The translations under genes were made by a program, and so were the position numbers. Positions 1 through 8,104 of a DNA stretch of 64,000 bases are shown one piece after another. The DNA lies in contig JABCTZ010000046.1 in assembly GCA_018238155.1 (NCBI GenBank), forward strand, positions 1 through 64,000, written 5' to 3'. How positions within the stretch are numbered: position 1 is the stretch's first letter; each line of letters starts with the position of its first letter. Below the pieces are notes generated by a model, which was not told the origin of the DNA, ran no database searches, and worked only from the letters and a program-made list of their open reading frames with translations. This DNA comes from Candidatus Heimdallarchaeota archaeon. GTDB lineage: Archaea > Asgardarchaeota > Heimdallarchaeia > JABLTI01.

Positions 1-526
1 CAATATCTGCAATAGAGCCACCCACTTGACCACACCAGGACCACATAACAACATTGACATCTTCATTTCCTGCAGTCTCAAGATATATTCTTGTACGACC
101 CGCCCAAGCAGTTCTATTTGGATTCCCTAAATCACCACTAGCGAAATAATCATCAATATCTAGTGCACCACTGGTTCCACCTTCGTTCCAATCATACAAG
201 CCTTCAGTGAAGTTTGAAGGACCTGCTTGTGAGCCAACATAATTTTCTTTAAAATTAGACAAACCACTCATGCCAGTAGTTATTTGGCTTCCATGAGAAG
301 TGTGTCCATAAGCGATGTGAAGAGTATTCTTTGCGTTGATAATAGCTGAATCAGGTATCTGATTTAGACGCACTAGATTCATTATTGAATGATCAGCAAT
401 AATTGCATTAGCATTTATTCTAGGTCGTTCATTTTGAGGGGCATTTTCATTTGCAGTAAGAGTAAAACCAATTAATAGTCCCCCAATAATACAAACTGCA
501 ATAATTTGTTCAAATTTATATTTCAT
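1..526 (-). CDS. Exported protein of unknown function, C-terminus outside window
   Basis: The frame opens at an ATG at 526 and runs off the left edge, giving 175 codons. Residues 1-26 look like a signal peptide (MKYKFEQ, then a hydrophobic stretch ending near TANENA). The mature part carries the motif HIAYGHTSHGSQITTGMSG near residues 70-88, and VVMWSWCGQVGG close to the cut end. I recall similar GHTSHGSQ / WSWCGQ motifs from secreted bacterial proteins of unknown function, possibly with a hydrolase-like fold, but I cannot name a family. It lies in the same orientation as the surface protein at 652-3327, about 125 bases downstream of it. That it is exported is inferred from the N-terminus. 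Confidence 0.7.
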   Translation of the reverse strand, partial: MKYKFEQIIAVCIIGGLLIGFTLTANENAPQNERPRINANAIIADHSIMNLVRLNQIPDSAIINAKNTLHIAYGHTSHGSQITTGMSGLSNFKENYVGSQAGPSNFTEGLYDWNEGGTSGALDIDDYFASGDLGNPNRTAWAGRTRIYLETAGNEDVNVVMWSWCGQVGGSIADI

Positions 527-651
527 TTCTTTCCACCAAAACATAATAAAAAAATATCTTTTTCTTTAAGTAAATAAAGGTTTTCAAATTACATATATTT
601 ACATAGATTATTTGAATTAAAAAAGAAAGGATAGCTGAAAAGCTAACCTAA

Positions 652-3327
652 TTATTTGATTCTTCGACGATCTGTAAACCAGGCAAAGAATGCTAATAAA
701 GTCATTGCTGAGAAGGCAAGAAGGAAACCACTCTCAAATCCACCTTCCTCTGTTGTAGGAGTAGTTGTTGTAGGTGAAGAAGTTGGTGTTTCTTCGGGAG
801 GATCGGTAGAATCAGTTGGATCTGTACCATTGGCGATTTCCTCGCCATCATCGATACCATCGCCGTCAGTATCTGCGTCATTTGGATCTGTGGTATATCC
901 ATCTATTCCATCAACAACTTCTTCTCCATCCAAAATTCCATCATTATCGGTATCGTCATCAGTAGGATCTGTAAGATGAGTGTTGATTTCTATATTATCA
1001 TTTAGGCCATCCGAATCGGTATCTATGTCGTTTGGATTCGTAATGTATCCATCTACACCTGAAACTACTTCTTCTCCATCTAATATTGTATCATTATCAG
1101 AGTCATCATCAAGAGGGTCAGTTGTATGAGTGTTAATTTCTGCACCATCGCTTAAGCCATCTCCGTCTGTGTCCCACAAATTAGGATCCGTAAAGTAACC
1201 AGTTCCTCCCGTTAATTCAATATAATCACTTAAACCATCGCTATCTGTGTCTGTTGAAGTTGGGTCTGTGAAAAAGGTAAATATCTCATCGTAGTCTCCT
1301 ATGGTATCTCCATCAGTATCTTCATTGTCAATATCAGTGCCATATTCATTTAATTCCATATAATTCGATAATCTATCAGCATCATTATCATGTAATAATA
1401 CTTCAAAACCACCAGAGGAGTCACCGACATACATTGTTCCATTCACAACATCGATATCTACTGCTTGACCATCGTCGTCAGTATAATGACCTACTTGTTG
1501 GAATTTGGAATCTGAAGTCAACTCATAAACATAGACACCCATATTATATGATGTATAATAGATATACTGTCCCTCAATGAAAACATCATATCCGAACCCA
1601 CCAGGATCGATTTTATCAAAATTGTAAATGTTACTCATATCAGTAGTATTGTAAGCATATAATCCTCCATATCCATTACCTAACAAAACCATTCCAGAGG
1701 TTGCAAAGACATCATAAGCATATCCTGTTGTATGTTCTCTAAATTGATATGTGGGATTTTCTATATCCGTTATATTGATTATTTGCAAGCCACCAGAATG
1801 AGCAGCTATGTATGTGAAATTACCTAATACATCAATACTGTGAGTATTATTTCCATCTGTCAATTGTGAAACAAAAACCAAATCTGTTGGATCTGTAACA
1901 TTGATAATTTGTAATCCAAGATCGTAGGTTGCACAATAAGCATAGTTTCCTCGGACTTTGACATCAAAGCCATTAAATGAAGTTGTATATCTATCTAGCT
2001 CCACAGGATTTTCAAGGTCAGTTATATTGTATGTTACAAGTCCACTTGAACTGGCAGCAACATAAAGAATATTATTTTTAATATCAAGATTTTGTATATT
2101 TATAACATCGGTTATTGAAGCAACTAAAGTTATGTCTGTTAAATCACTGATGTTAAGAATATCTACTCCATGTGAGTAACCGGCAATAAAAGCAATATCA
2201 CCTTGCACTTCAACGTCTCTCACATTACCATAAGAATCTTTTTTAAAGACTTCAGAAATACTAGCTGGGTTTGAAACATTATAAATTCCAAAACCTCCTT
2301 CGTTATAGGAAACATAAAGTAAACTGCCATTTATTGTTAGTTCTGGAGAGTAATATCCAGTATTAGCTATATTCCCTTCTTGAACCGTTGCTAATGGATT
2401 TGTGACATTTATTAGCTCAACTGCGTTATTTTGAACTGCATAAACAATATTATTAGAAAAGTCTGTCGCTTCATACCAAGCAATAAAACCTAAATGTGTG
2501 TTAACCAAAGTAGGATCCGATTTATTTGAAACGTCAATTATTTCCATTCCATTAAAGCCTACTGCGGCATAGACTGTAGTACCATCAACAACAAGATTGT
2601 CAATGTTATCTCCACTGTAGTAATTTGCTAATTTCGTAGGATTTGTAACATCAGTTACATTAATTATATCAAAACCAAAGTTGTAAAGTACACTATAAAC
2701 ATAGTTACCAGAAATTTCCACTTGTCGAGTAACTGTGCCATTGTAATAATTGTTCACATAGGTTAGATCCGAGAGATTCGTTGCATTAAGAATAACCAAA
2801 CCCTGATTATAATCTGCAACGTATATATAATCTCCAGCGACTTTTAGATCTTGGGCAGCTCCAACTGTGTCATATCTATCAAGTTGTACTGGTGTCGAAG
2901 GGTTTGAGATATCAACTGTGACTACTCCATAAGCTCCACATGAAAGATAGGCAACATCATTTTGAACATCTAATCTAATAACTGCATTATTGTCTGGCAA
3001 AATAAACTGACTAACAATAACACTACTAGAAGGATTAGAACAATCAAAGATGAGAAAACCATCGTATCTACAAGCAACAAAGGCATATTGATCTTTAATA
3101 ACGATATTTTTAGCATCACTATAATGTTCATCCCAAGTGCCTAATTCAGTAATGTTCTCAAGAACGGCATTCATTGCGAATTCTTGTTGTATAGTATCTG
3201 GATTTGTATAAATAGCACTATTTCCAAATTCAATTCCTGTTTCTGCAGTATTCGTATTTAGCATTGGTGAAAAAACACTTACTAGAACAAATACTATAAA
3301 TAAACTTCTAATTTTAATCAATTGCAT
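652..3327 (-). CDS. Secreted LVIVD-repeat beta-propeller surface protein with calcium-binding repeats and C-terminal membrane anchor
   Basis: 891 residues. A signal peptide (residues 1-29) is followed by about fourteen LVIVD-type repeats (roughly 60-650) of the form 'YVxxYNxGLxIINVTDPxxxxxV', which fold as a beta-propeller. Residues about 650-845 are thrombospondin type 3-like calcium-binding repeats (DTDSDGLSD, DTDGDGLSDGAEI). A Thr/Pro/Ser-rich linker leads to one hydrophobic helix and the basic end DRRRIK. The tail (low-complexity linker, GF, helix, Arg/Lys cluster) resembles archaeosortase-type CTERM anchors, but I cannot assign a subtype. Many NxT/NxS sites fit glycosylation outside the cell. 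The protein probably sits on the cell surface. The protein at 23043-26189 shares its architecture but has a different tail. An ATG start is used. Confidence 0.88.
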   Translation of the reverse strand: MQLIKIRSLFIVFVLVSVFSPMLNTNTAETGIEFGNSAIYTNPDTIQQEFAMNAVLENITELGTWDEHYSDAKNIVIKDQYAFVACRYDGFLIFDCSNPSSSVIVSQFILPDNNAVIRLDVQNDVAYLSCGAYGVVTVDISNPSTPVQLDRYDTVGAAQDLKVAGDYIYVADYNQGLVILNATNLSDLTYVNNYYNGTVTRQVEISGNYVYSVLYNFGFDIINVTDVTNPTKLANYYSGDNIDNLVVDGTTVYAAVGFNGMEIIDVSNKSDPTLVNTHLGFIAWYEATDFSNNIVYAVQNNAVELINVTNPLATVQEGNIANTGYYSPELTINGSLLYVSYNEGGFGIYNVSNPASISEVFKKDSYGNVRDVEVQGDIAFIAGYSHGVDILNISDLTDITLVASITDVINIQNLDIKNNILYVAASSSGLVTYNITDLENPVELDRYTTSFNGFDVKVRGNYAYCATYDLGLQIINVTDPTDLVFVSQLTDGNNTHSIDVLGNFTYIAAHSGGLQIINITDIENPTYQFREHTTGYAYDVFATSGMVLLGNGYGGLYAYNTTDMSNIYNFDKIDPGGFGYDVFIEGQYIYYTSYNMGVYVYELTSDSKFQQVGHYTDDDGQAVDIDVVNGTMYVGDSSGGFEVLLHDNDADRLSNYMELNEYGTDIDNEDTDGDTIGDYDEIFTFFTDPTSTDTDSDGLSDYIELTGGTGYFTDPNLWDTDGDGLSDGAEINTHTTDPLDDDSDNDTILDGEEVVSGVDGYITNPNDIDTDSDGLNDNIEINTHLTDPTDDDTDNDGILDGEEVVDGIDGYTTDPNDADTDGDGIDDGEEIANGTDPTDSTDPPEETPTSSPTTTTPTTEEGGFESGFLLAFSAMTLLAFFAWFTDRRRIK

Positions 3328-3469
3328 AGTTTAACTCCTTCCTAATTAGAATAAGTAATAATCAAATATGTTAACCATTTCTCAATTCATTAATAAGAGT
3401 TATTAGCCCGTTAAATGGAATAATTTCCGTAGCAAAATTTCATATGGACGAAAGTTATTTCTCAAGTAT

Positions 3470-4393
3470 GTGAGAACCTTTATAACAAATCCATCAGAAA
3501 ATAGAGCTATGACAGATTATACACTTAAAAACTATGAAAAGGGCATAGAAGAAGCGCAAGCAGAATTGGGTACAGAAGTAACCAAAGACTGGTCTTTTTT
3601 TGGACAATCTGATGCAGCTGCTTTGAAAAATGCCTACTCTCGAGAAGGGTTTGATCCAGAAACTCGTCATTATGCTTTCAAAGATGGTAAACTCGTTGGT
3701 TTCTTAGTATCACGCATTTTACCTGACACAGAAGATGGTATAAAAAGAGCAACTTTTGATTTTCCTTTTGTAAGGAAAGGTCATGAAAAAGCTGGAGAAT
3801 TGTTATACAAAAGAGGAATTGCAACACTAAAAGAAAAAGGTGTTAAAATTGCTGATGTTCGTGTATTAGATGGTTGGAAAGGTACAACAGAACATGCTGA
3901 GAAATATGGCTTTAAGAAAGGCAATCTTCAATTTGTTCGCATCAAAGGTAGCTTGAGTGATATACAACCAAAAGATCATACTGAAAAGTTTGAGAATTTC
4001 GATCCTGAGAGAGACAAAGAACAAATCATGAAGCTTTTCACAGAGCAATACGATATGACATCAGAACAAGCTGAAACAAACTTTGATGGAATTGTTAACC
4101 CTCCAGAGGGCCAATATTTTCAACCAATCTTACGAGAAGGAGACAAAATAATCGCACGTGGATTACTCTACATTCCAGACGACCCTAAAGATGCGACCTT
4201 TAGACTTTTATCTCCGAACGCTACACAATACTTTGATGCTTATTTAGCAAATATTATTCCCGTTGCTAAGGGAAACGGAGCAGAAAATTTCGAGTTATTT
4301 TTGGGTGGTCCTACTTTAGAGCAACTTGACTTGTTTAAGTCATACGGCTTCTCTGTTGTTGATGAAGCATTCACTTATGAAAAAGAGCTCTAA
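3470..4393 (+). CDS. GNAT-family acetyltransferase, two-domain
   Basis: 307 residues from a GTG at 3470; an in-frame ATG at 3509 is an equally possible start. Residues about 60-150 have the GNAT pattern: a strand with 'GKLVGFLVSRI', then 'KAGELLYKRGIATLKEKGV', then 'EKYGFKKGN', the usual C-terminal beta-bulge and helix. A second, degenerate GNAT-like half follows (about 170-305: 'EGDKIIARGLLYIPDD', 'FELFLGGPTLEQLDLFKSYGFSVVDEAF'). The family transfers acetyl groups from acetyl-CoA to amines; the substrate here cannot be read. It stands alone between the surface protein, transcribed divergently, and the TM2 gene, transcribed convergently. Confidence 0.72.
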   Translation: MRTFITNPSENRAMTDYTLKNYEKGIEEAQAELGTEVTKDWSFFGQSDAAALKNAYSREGFDPETRHYAFKDGKLVGFLVSRILPDTEDGIKRATFDFPFVRKGHEKAGELLYKRGIATLKEKGVKIADVRVLDGWKGTTEHAEKYGFKKGNLQFVRIKGSLSDIQPKDHTEKFENFDPERDKEQIMKLFTEQYDMTSEQAETNFDGIVNPPEGQYFQPILREGDKIIARGLLYIPDDPKDATFRLLSPNATQYFDAYLANIIPVAKGNGAENFELFLGGPTLEQLDLFKSYGFSVVDEAFTYEKEL

Positions 4394-4503
4394 ATTGGTT
4401 CTCTCTTTTCTTTTTCTTATTACTTTTTTGCATTTAATCTAGCATTGTTATTCAATATAAGAAAAATTTCAAATGAATTAAATAAATCACTCATTTGAAT
4501 TTA

Positions 4504-4926
4504 TTATCGATTTAATGCAAGTCCACAAGTACTACAATAAACTGTTTCAGTTTCGTTTATTGAACCACATTCAGGGCAGTAAATTACAGGCTCATTTGAT
4601 TGATATTGTGTTTTTTCGGTTGGTTGTGAAGAATAAGCTGATTGAGGATTTTGAGGTGGGAAAGGATGTGGTTGTGCTCTATAAATTGGTTTAGGAGTTT
4701 CATCCCAATTTATAATTGGAAGTCCATGTCCATCATAAAAGCCACCTGTAGCAATTAAAATGATATCCACAATTACACCTATGCCAAATAACCCCTCTGT
4801 ACATAAGTATAAGACACCTGATGCAATTCTATCAGCATAAAATCTATGAGCACCAAAAATACCTAGAAAAATAGCTAATAACAAAGTAATTAGTCTACTT
4901 TTTTTTGAAACTTGTCTATTTATCAA
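4504..4926 (-). CDS. TM2-domain membrane protein with C-terminal zinc ribbon
   Basis: 140 residues from a TTG at 4926, chosen because GGAG lies 10 bases upstream and TM2 domains usually begin close to the N-terminus; the open frame extends upstream to 5055 with no better site. The TM2 domain (about 8-65) shows 'SRLITLLLAIFLGIFGAHRFY' in two halves, then 'GVLYLCTEGLFGIGVIVDII'. These are two membrane helices joined by the HRFY turn. A Pro/Gln-rich linker follows, then a zinc ribbon with CPEC and CSTC. TM2 proteins are small inner-membrane proteins of poorly known function. The gene is divergent from a HEAT-repeat gene (5119), as in the TM2/HEAT pair at 38.9-39.6 kb. Confidence 0.82.
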   Translation of the reverse strand: MINRQVSKKSRLITLLLAIFLGIFGAHRFYADRIASGVLYLCTEGLFGIGVIVDIILIATGGFYDGHGLPIINWDETPKPIYRAQPHPFPPQNPQSAYSSQPTEKTQYQSNEPVIYCPECGSINETETVYCSTCGLALNR

Positions 4927-5118
4927 GATTTTATTTCTCCAAATAATAGATGGGTGATTTATCATATAAATATTAGGAAATGAACAAAGATTGTTTTTTT
5001 TCAATAAACAATTATAAACTAAAGCCATTGTACACACAGATTTGTTCACAATCAATTGATATAGGAAATCCTTTTTTATTAAAAAGAAACTTAGGAAATT
5101 GTTTCAGGAATTATTCTA

Positions 5119-6063
5119 ATGACTACTAAATTATCAAAAATTCAAACTCTAATTTCAAAGTTAGAGAATGCACCAAAAGAAGGGTCTCGATCCGAAGCAG
5201 CTAAAGCTTTAGGTAAGTTGGAAAAGAACGCTGTTAGTGCCTTACCAGCCTTAAAAGAAGCATTGAGAAGTGATATCAGCGAAAGAGTGCGAGGTCGTGC
5301 AGCTCTTGCTTTAGGTAGAATAGGTGAAGAAGCATCAATAGTAGATTTGATTAAAGCAATGGAAGATGACATTAGTATTGAGGTTCGTTCTCGAGCTGCT
5401 TGGGCGCTTGGTGATTTTAAAAATAATGGAAGAGTTGCTATCGAACCTTTATGGAAGGAAGAAAAAGATACACGAAACAAGGATCGTCTATTTTATTACA
5501 GGATATCACTTGCAAAAATTGAAGGAGCAGAAGGTGAAGGAATTAATAAATTACAAGAAATGAAAAAAGAAGGAGAGCTTGAGCGTTGGCAAATAATTCG
5601 ATATGGGAACCTTGTAAAAGAGTTAGAAATTCAAGCTAAAGTCAAAGAAGCTAGTGAGGGTATAGCTTCAGTTAAAAATGGGGCGAAAGATGTTCAAGAA
5701 GAAGTTCAAATGCTACAACAAAAAGTTGATCAACAACCTGCTGGGCAAATAAAAGATGATTTACTCAATGTTACTTCTTTACTCCAAAAAATGATTGGAG
5801 AACAACAAAGGACTATTGAACGTCAAGAAAACACCATTAAAGGTTTGAATGATTCTCTCCAAGAATTAATCAAAGCTCATCAAGAAGCAATACGTGATCC
5901 TAGGATCACTTCTGAACAATTTCAGGAATTTATTGAAAATGAACCGAAAGAGAGCTGGTTTAAACGAAATCTTCCCGCTCTTATTGGGGGTATGGGAACA
6001 ATCATTGGTGGAGTAGCAGGACTTTTAGGTTGGCTTTCCGGTCTACTAGGTTGGTTTAGTTAA
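5119..6063 (+). CDS. HEAT-repeat protein with coiled coil and C-terminal hydrophobic tail
   Basis: 314 residues from ATG. Residues about 10-150 are HEAT/PBS-lyase-type repeats ('RSEAAKALGKL', 'VRGRAALALGRIG', 'VRSRAAWALGDF'). Residues about 175-270 are a heptad-rich coiled coil with many Gln/Glu. The end, about 285-314, is a glycine-rich hydrophobic hairpin (GGMGTIIGGVAGLLGWLSGLLGW) that probably inserts in the membrane. The HEAT part is a protein-binding scaffold; no catalytic residues are seen. It is divergent from the TM2 gene at 4504-4926 and convergent with another HEAT gene at 6172-6840. A role at the membrane as an adaptor is inference. Confidence 0.82.
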   Translation: MTTKLSKIQTLISKLENAPKEGSRSEAAKALGKLEKNAVSALPALKEALRSDISERVRGRAALALGRIGEEASIVDLIKAMEDDISIEVRSRAAWALGDFKNNGRVAIEPLWKEEKDTRNKDRLFYYRISLAKIEGAEGEGINKLQEMKKEGELERWQIIRYGNLVKELEIQAKVKEASEGIASVKNGAKDVQEEVQMLQQKVDQQPAGQIKDDLLNVTSLLQKMIGEQQRTIERQENTIKGLNDSLQELIKAHQEAIRDPRITSEQFQEFIENEPKESWFKRNLPALIGGMGTIIGGVAGLLGWLSGLLGWFS

Positions 6064-6171
6064 AATTCAAATGAAGAATAAATTTCTTCATTCTTTTTGG
6101 ATTCTAAATCATCATTCATTCTTTATCAATAACAATAATTCACAATAAAAAAAACAAATATGGATGCAATA

Positions 6172-6840
6172 TTAACCACTTTCAAATGCTCTGATTAGTG
6201 CTTGTCTATTTCTATAGCCTAATTTTTCAGCTAATTTTTCCAGCGTTATTTCGATTTCACGAAGAACATGTTGATTTTTTTGTTTTTTATATGATTTTAT
6301 CAAAGGTTTAACAGCAGCTTTACCCATTTTTAAAATAGCATTGGAAGCTACTCGATGTAATGTCTCGAGTGAATTTTCTGCTATTACTTGAATAATTTCT
6401 AGTACCAAAGAATTGATTAAATCTGGTGCTTCATTTTTTGCCCAAGCACCAATAATACCGAGAGCATCAATGACTTTTTCTTTTACATCAATATTACTCT
6501 CTTTTCTCAAAACATCAAACAATGCGGGAACAGCTACATCACCTATTTCACCCATTGATTCAGCAGCATACACTCTAACATTTTCTGCAGAATCATCCAT
6601 CATTGCATCCACTAGAGCAGCAGCAACTTTGTTTATCCCTTTTCCCACTTTCCCTAAAGCTTTCGCTGCTTCTACGCGTATTCGTGAACTTTCGTCTTCT
6701 CGCAATGCTAGTATTAATGCAGGAATTGCTTCATCAGTTTCTTCCTCCAATTTACTTAGAGCTATTGCTGCACGCATTCGCTCAATCTTGTCACCTTCGA
6801 GCAATTTTCTTGTTAAATCTTCAATAGTATTTTTTGACAT
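6172..6840 (-). CDS. HEAT-repeat protein
   Basis: 222 residues from the ATG at 6840; an in-frame TTG two codons upstream is less likely. Five to six HEAT/PBS-lyase repeats span residues 5-200 ('RMRAAIALSKLEEE', 'RIRVEAAKALGKVG', 'NVRVYAAESMGEIGD', 'DVKEKVIDALGIIG'). The last part ends in 'LAEKLGYRNRQALIRAFESG'. It has no signal, membrane or catalytic segments, so it is most likely a soluble binding scaffold. Its repeats resemble those of the HEAT gene at 5119, and the short HEAT protein at 39237 has a similar ending (AKKRGFTNVQELLEDI), suggesting a common paralogue family. Confidence 0.85.
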   Translation of the reverse strand: MSKNTIEDLTRKLLEGDKIERMRAAIALSKLEEETDEAIPALILALREDESSRIRVEAAKALGKVGKGINKVAAALVDAMMDDSAENVRVYAAESMGEIGDVAVPALFDVLRKESNIDVKEKVIDALGIIGAWAKNEAPDLINSLVLEIIQVIAENSLETLHRVASNAILKMGKAAVKPLIKSYKKQKNQHVLREIEITLEKLAEKLGYRNRQALIRAFESG

Positions 6841-7024
6841 TATCAATCAGGTTTCATATTTGATACTTGTTAAGAAGAATTTTCATTTATGAGTGTATCT
6901 AACCACTTTCTATTTTCAGAATAGCATTGTTATTTCCATGAAAATAAAATATATTCAACTTCAACTGTAGAATTATTTCATTGAAGAGTTGAGTGAGTGA
7001 TTTGTTGAACAGTTAACAGACTAA

Positions 7025-7939
7025 TTATAAAAGATCTTTTAGAATCCAGACTCTAACAGTTTTATCTGCTGACCCAACTGCTAAATACTTATTATCAGAT
7101 GAAAATGCTGCAAAATAAACTCCTTTTGGTTTTAATGGAATTTCTTTAATCAACTCGCCTGTTTTCAATGATCTTAATTGTAATTTGTAAGGCAAGGATA
7201 AGGTAAAATGTTTTTCATCAGCAGAAAAAGCAACAGAATGCATTTCTGTAAATTTAACGTTAAATTCTTTTTCTAAAATCCATCCTTTTGTTTTCCAGAT
7301 TTTCACTTTACCATCATTAGCTATTGAAACCAATTTTTTCCCTTTCGCTAAATATTTTAAAGCGATGATGCCAGATGAATGTGAATCGATTTCCTTTACT
7401 AATTTACACGAAGGTAGTTTCCAAATAGCAATTTTGTTATCACTTGCTCCTGTCGCAATATGAGAGCAATTTGGTGCAAAGCTTACACTAGTAACATTTG
7501 CTATATGACTATCCAAAGTATCAAATAATTCCATTGATTCATAAGACCATAAATGAACCTTATTGTCGTAAGATCCTGTTGCAATTAGAGCGTTACAAGA
7601 GGAAAATTCAACAACAACTATTGATTTTTTGTGAGCAGAAAATACACCTATTTCTTTTTGTGAATTTAATTCCCATATTCTCATGGTTTTATCACTTGAA
7701 CCTGTAATAAGCACATCCTGGTCATTGCTCAATGCAAATGCATTCACACTTTTTTCATGACCTATTAATTCTCCTTTGAGTTCCCACGACGGGACCGACC
7801 AAAACTTTATCACATTATCCATTCCGGCTGTGATAAGTATCTCATTGTCGTGTGAAAATCTTATCTGCATTACATGACTAGCATGTGCTTGGATTATATC
7901 AGGTTCAACCATTCGATTCGCCTTTTCGTTTAAGTGCAT
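7025..7939 (-). CDS. WD40-repeat protein
   Basis: 304 residues from ATG. About seven WD40 repeats fill the whole protein, each ending in a WD-like dipeptide: 'VIKFWSV', 'TMRIWEL', 'KVHLWSY', 'KIAIWKL', 'KVKIWKT', 'TVRVWIL'. GH/SH dipeptides open most blades ('GHEKSVNAF', 'DSHIANVTSVSFAP', 'DSHSSGIIALKY'). The length suits one closed seven-bladed propeller with no extra domain. There is no signal peptide, so it is probably a cytoplasmic interaction platform. WD40 proteins are much commoner in eukaryotes than in most archaea. No partner is evident from the neighbours, a HEAT gene and a large acetyltransferase. Confidence 0.9.
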   Translation of the reverse strand: MHLNEKANRMVEPDIIQAHASHVMQIRFSHDNEILITAGMDNVIKFWSVPSWELKGELIGHEKSVNAFALSNDQDVLITGSSDKTMRIWELNSQKEIGVFSAHKKSIVVVEFSSCNALIATGSYDNKVHLWSYESMELFDTLDSHIANVTSVSFAPNCSHIATGASDNKIAIWKLPSCKLVKEIDSHSSGIIALKYLAKGKKLVSIANDGKVKIWKTKGWILEKEFNVKFTEMHSVAFSADEKHFTLSLPYKLQLRSLKTGELIKEIPLKPKGVYFAAFSSDNKYLAVGSADKTVRVWILKDLL

Positions 7940-8104
7940 TATATACTCTATTCAATGTGTTAGAAGAATTTAGTCATTAAGAATATATTAAACGCTTACT
8001 TATTTTTTTTAGAATCTAATGTTTTCTAAATTTATCTTTTTAAGGGAAAAAGCTTTCTTTATAAAATAAAAGAATAATCGATTTTAAGACAAACACTTTT
8101 CAAA

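Noticed and set aside
656..979. 107-residue open frame on the plus strand, rich in Ser, Val and Pro
   Set aside because: It is the antisense of the calcium-binding repeats of the surface protein; the periodic GAT-rich codons keep the opposite strand open.
5142..5480. 112-residue frame antisense to a HEAT gene
   Set aside because: Lies wholly inside a well-supported HEAT-repeat gene and has no ribosome site or domain of its own; the same holds for the plus-strand frame at 6413-6892.
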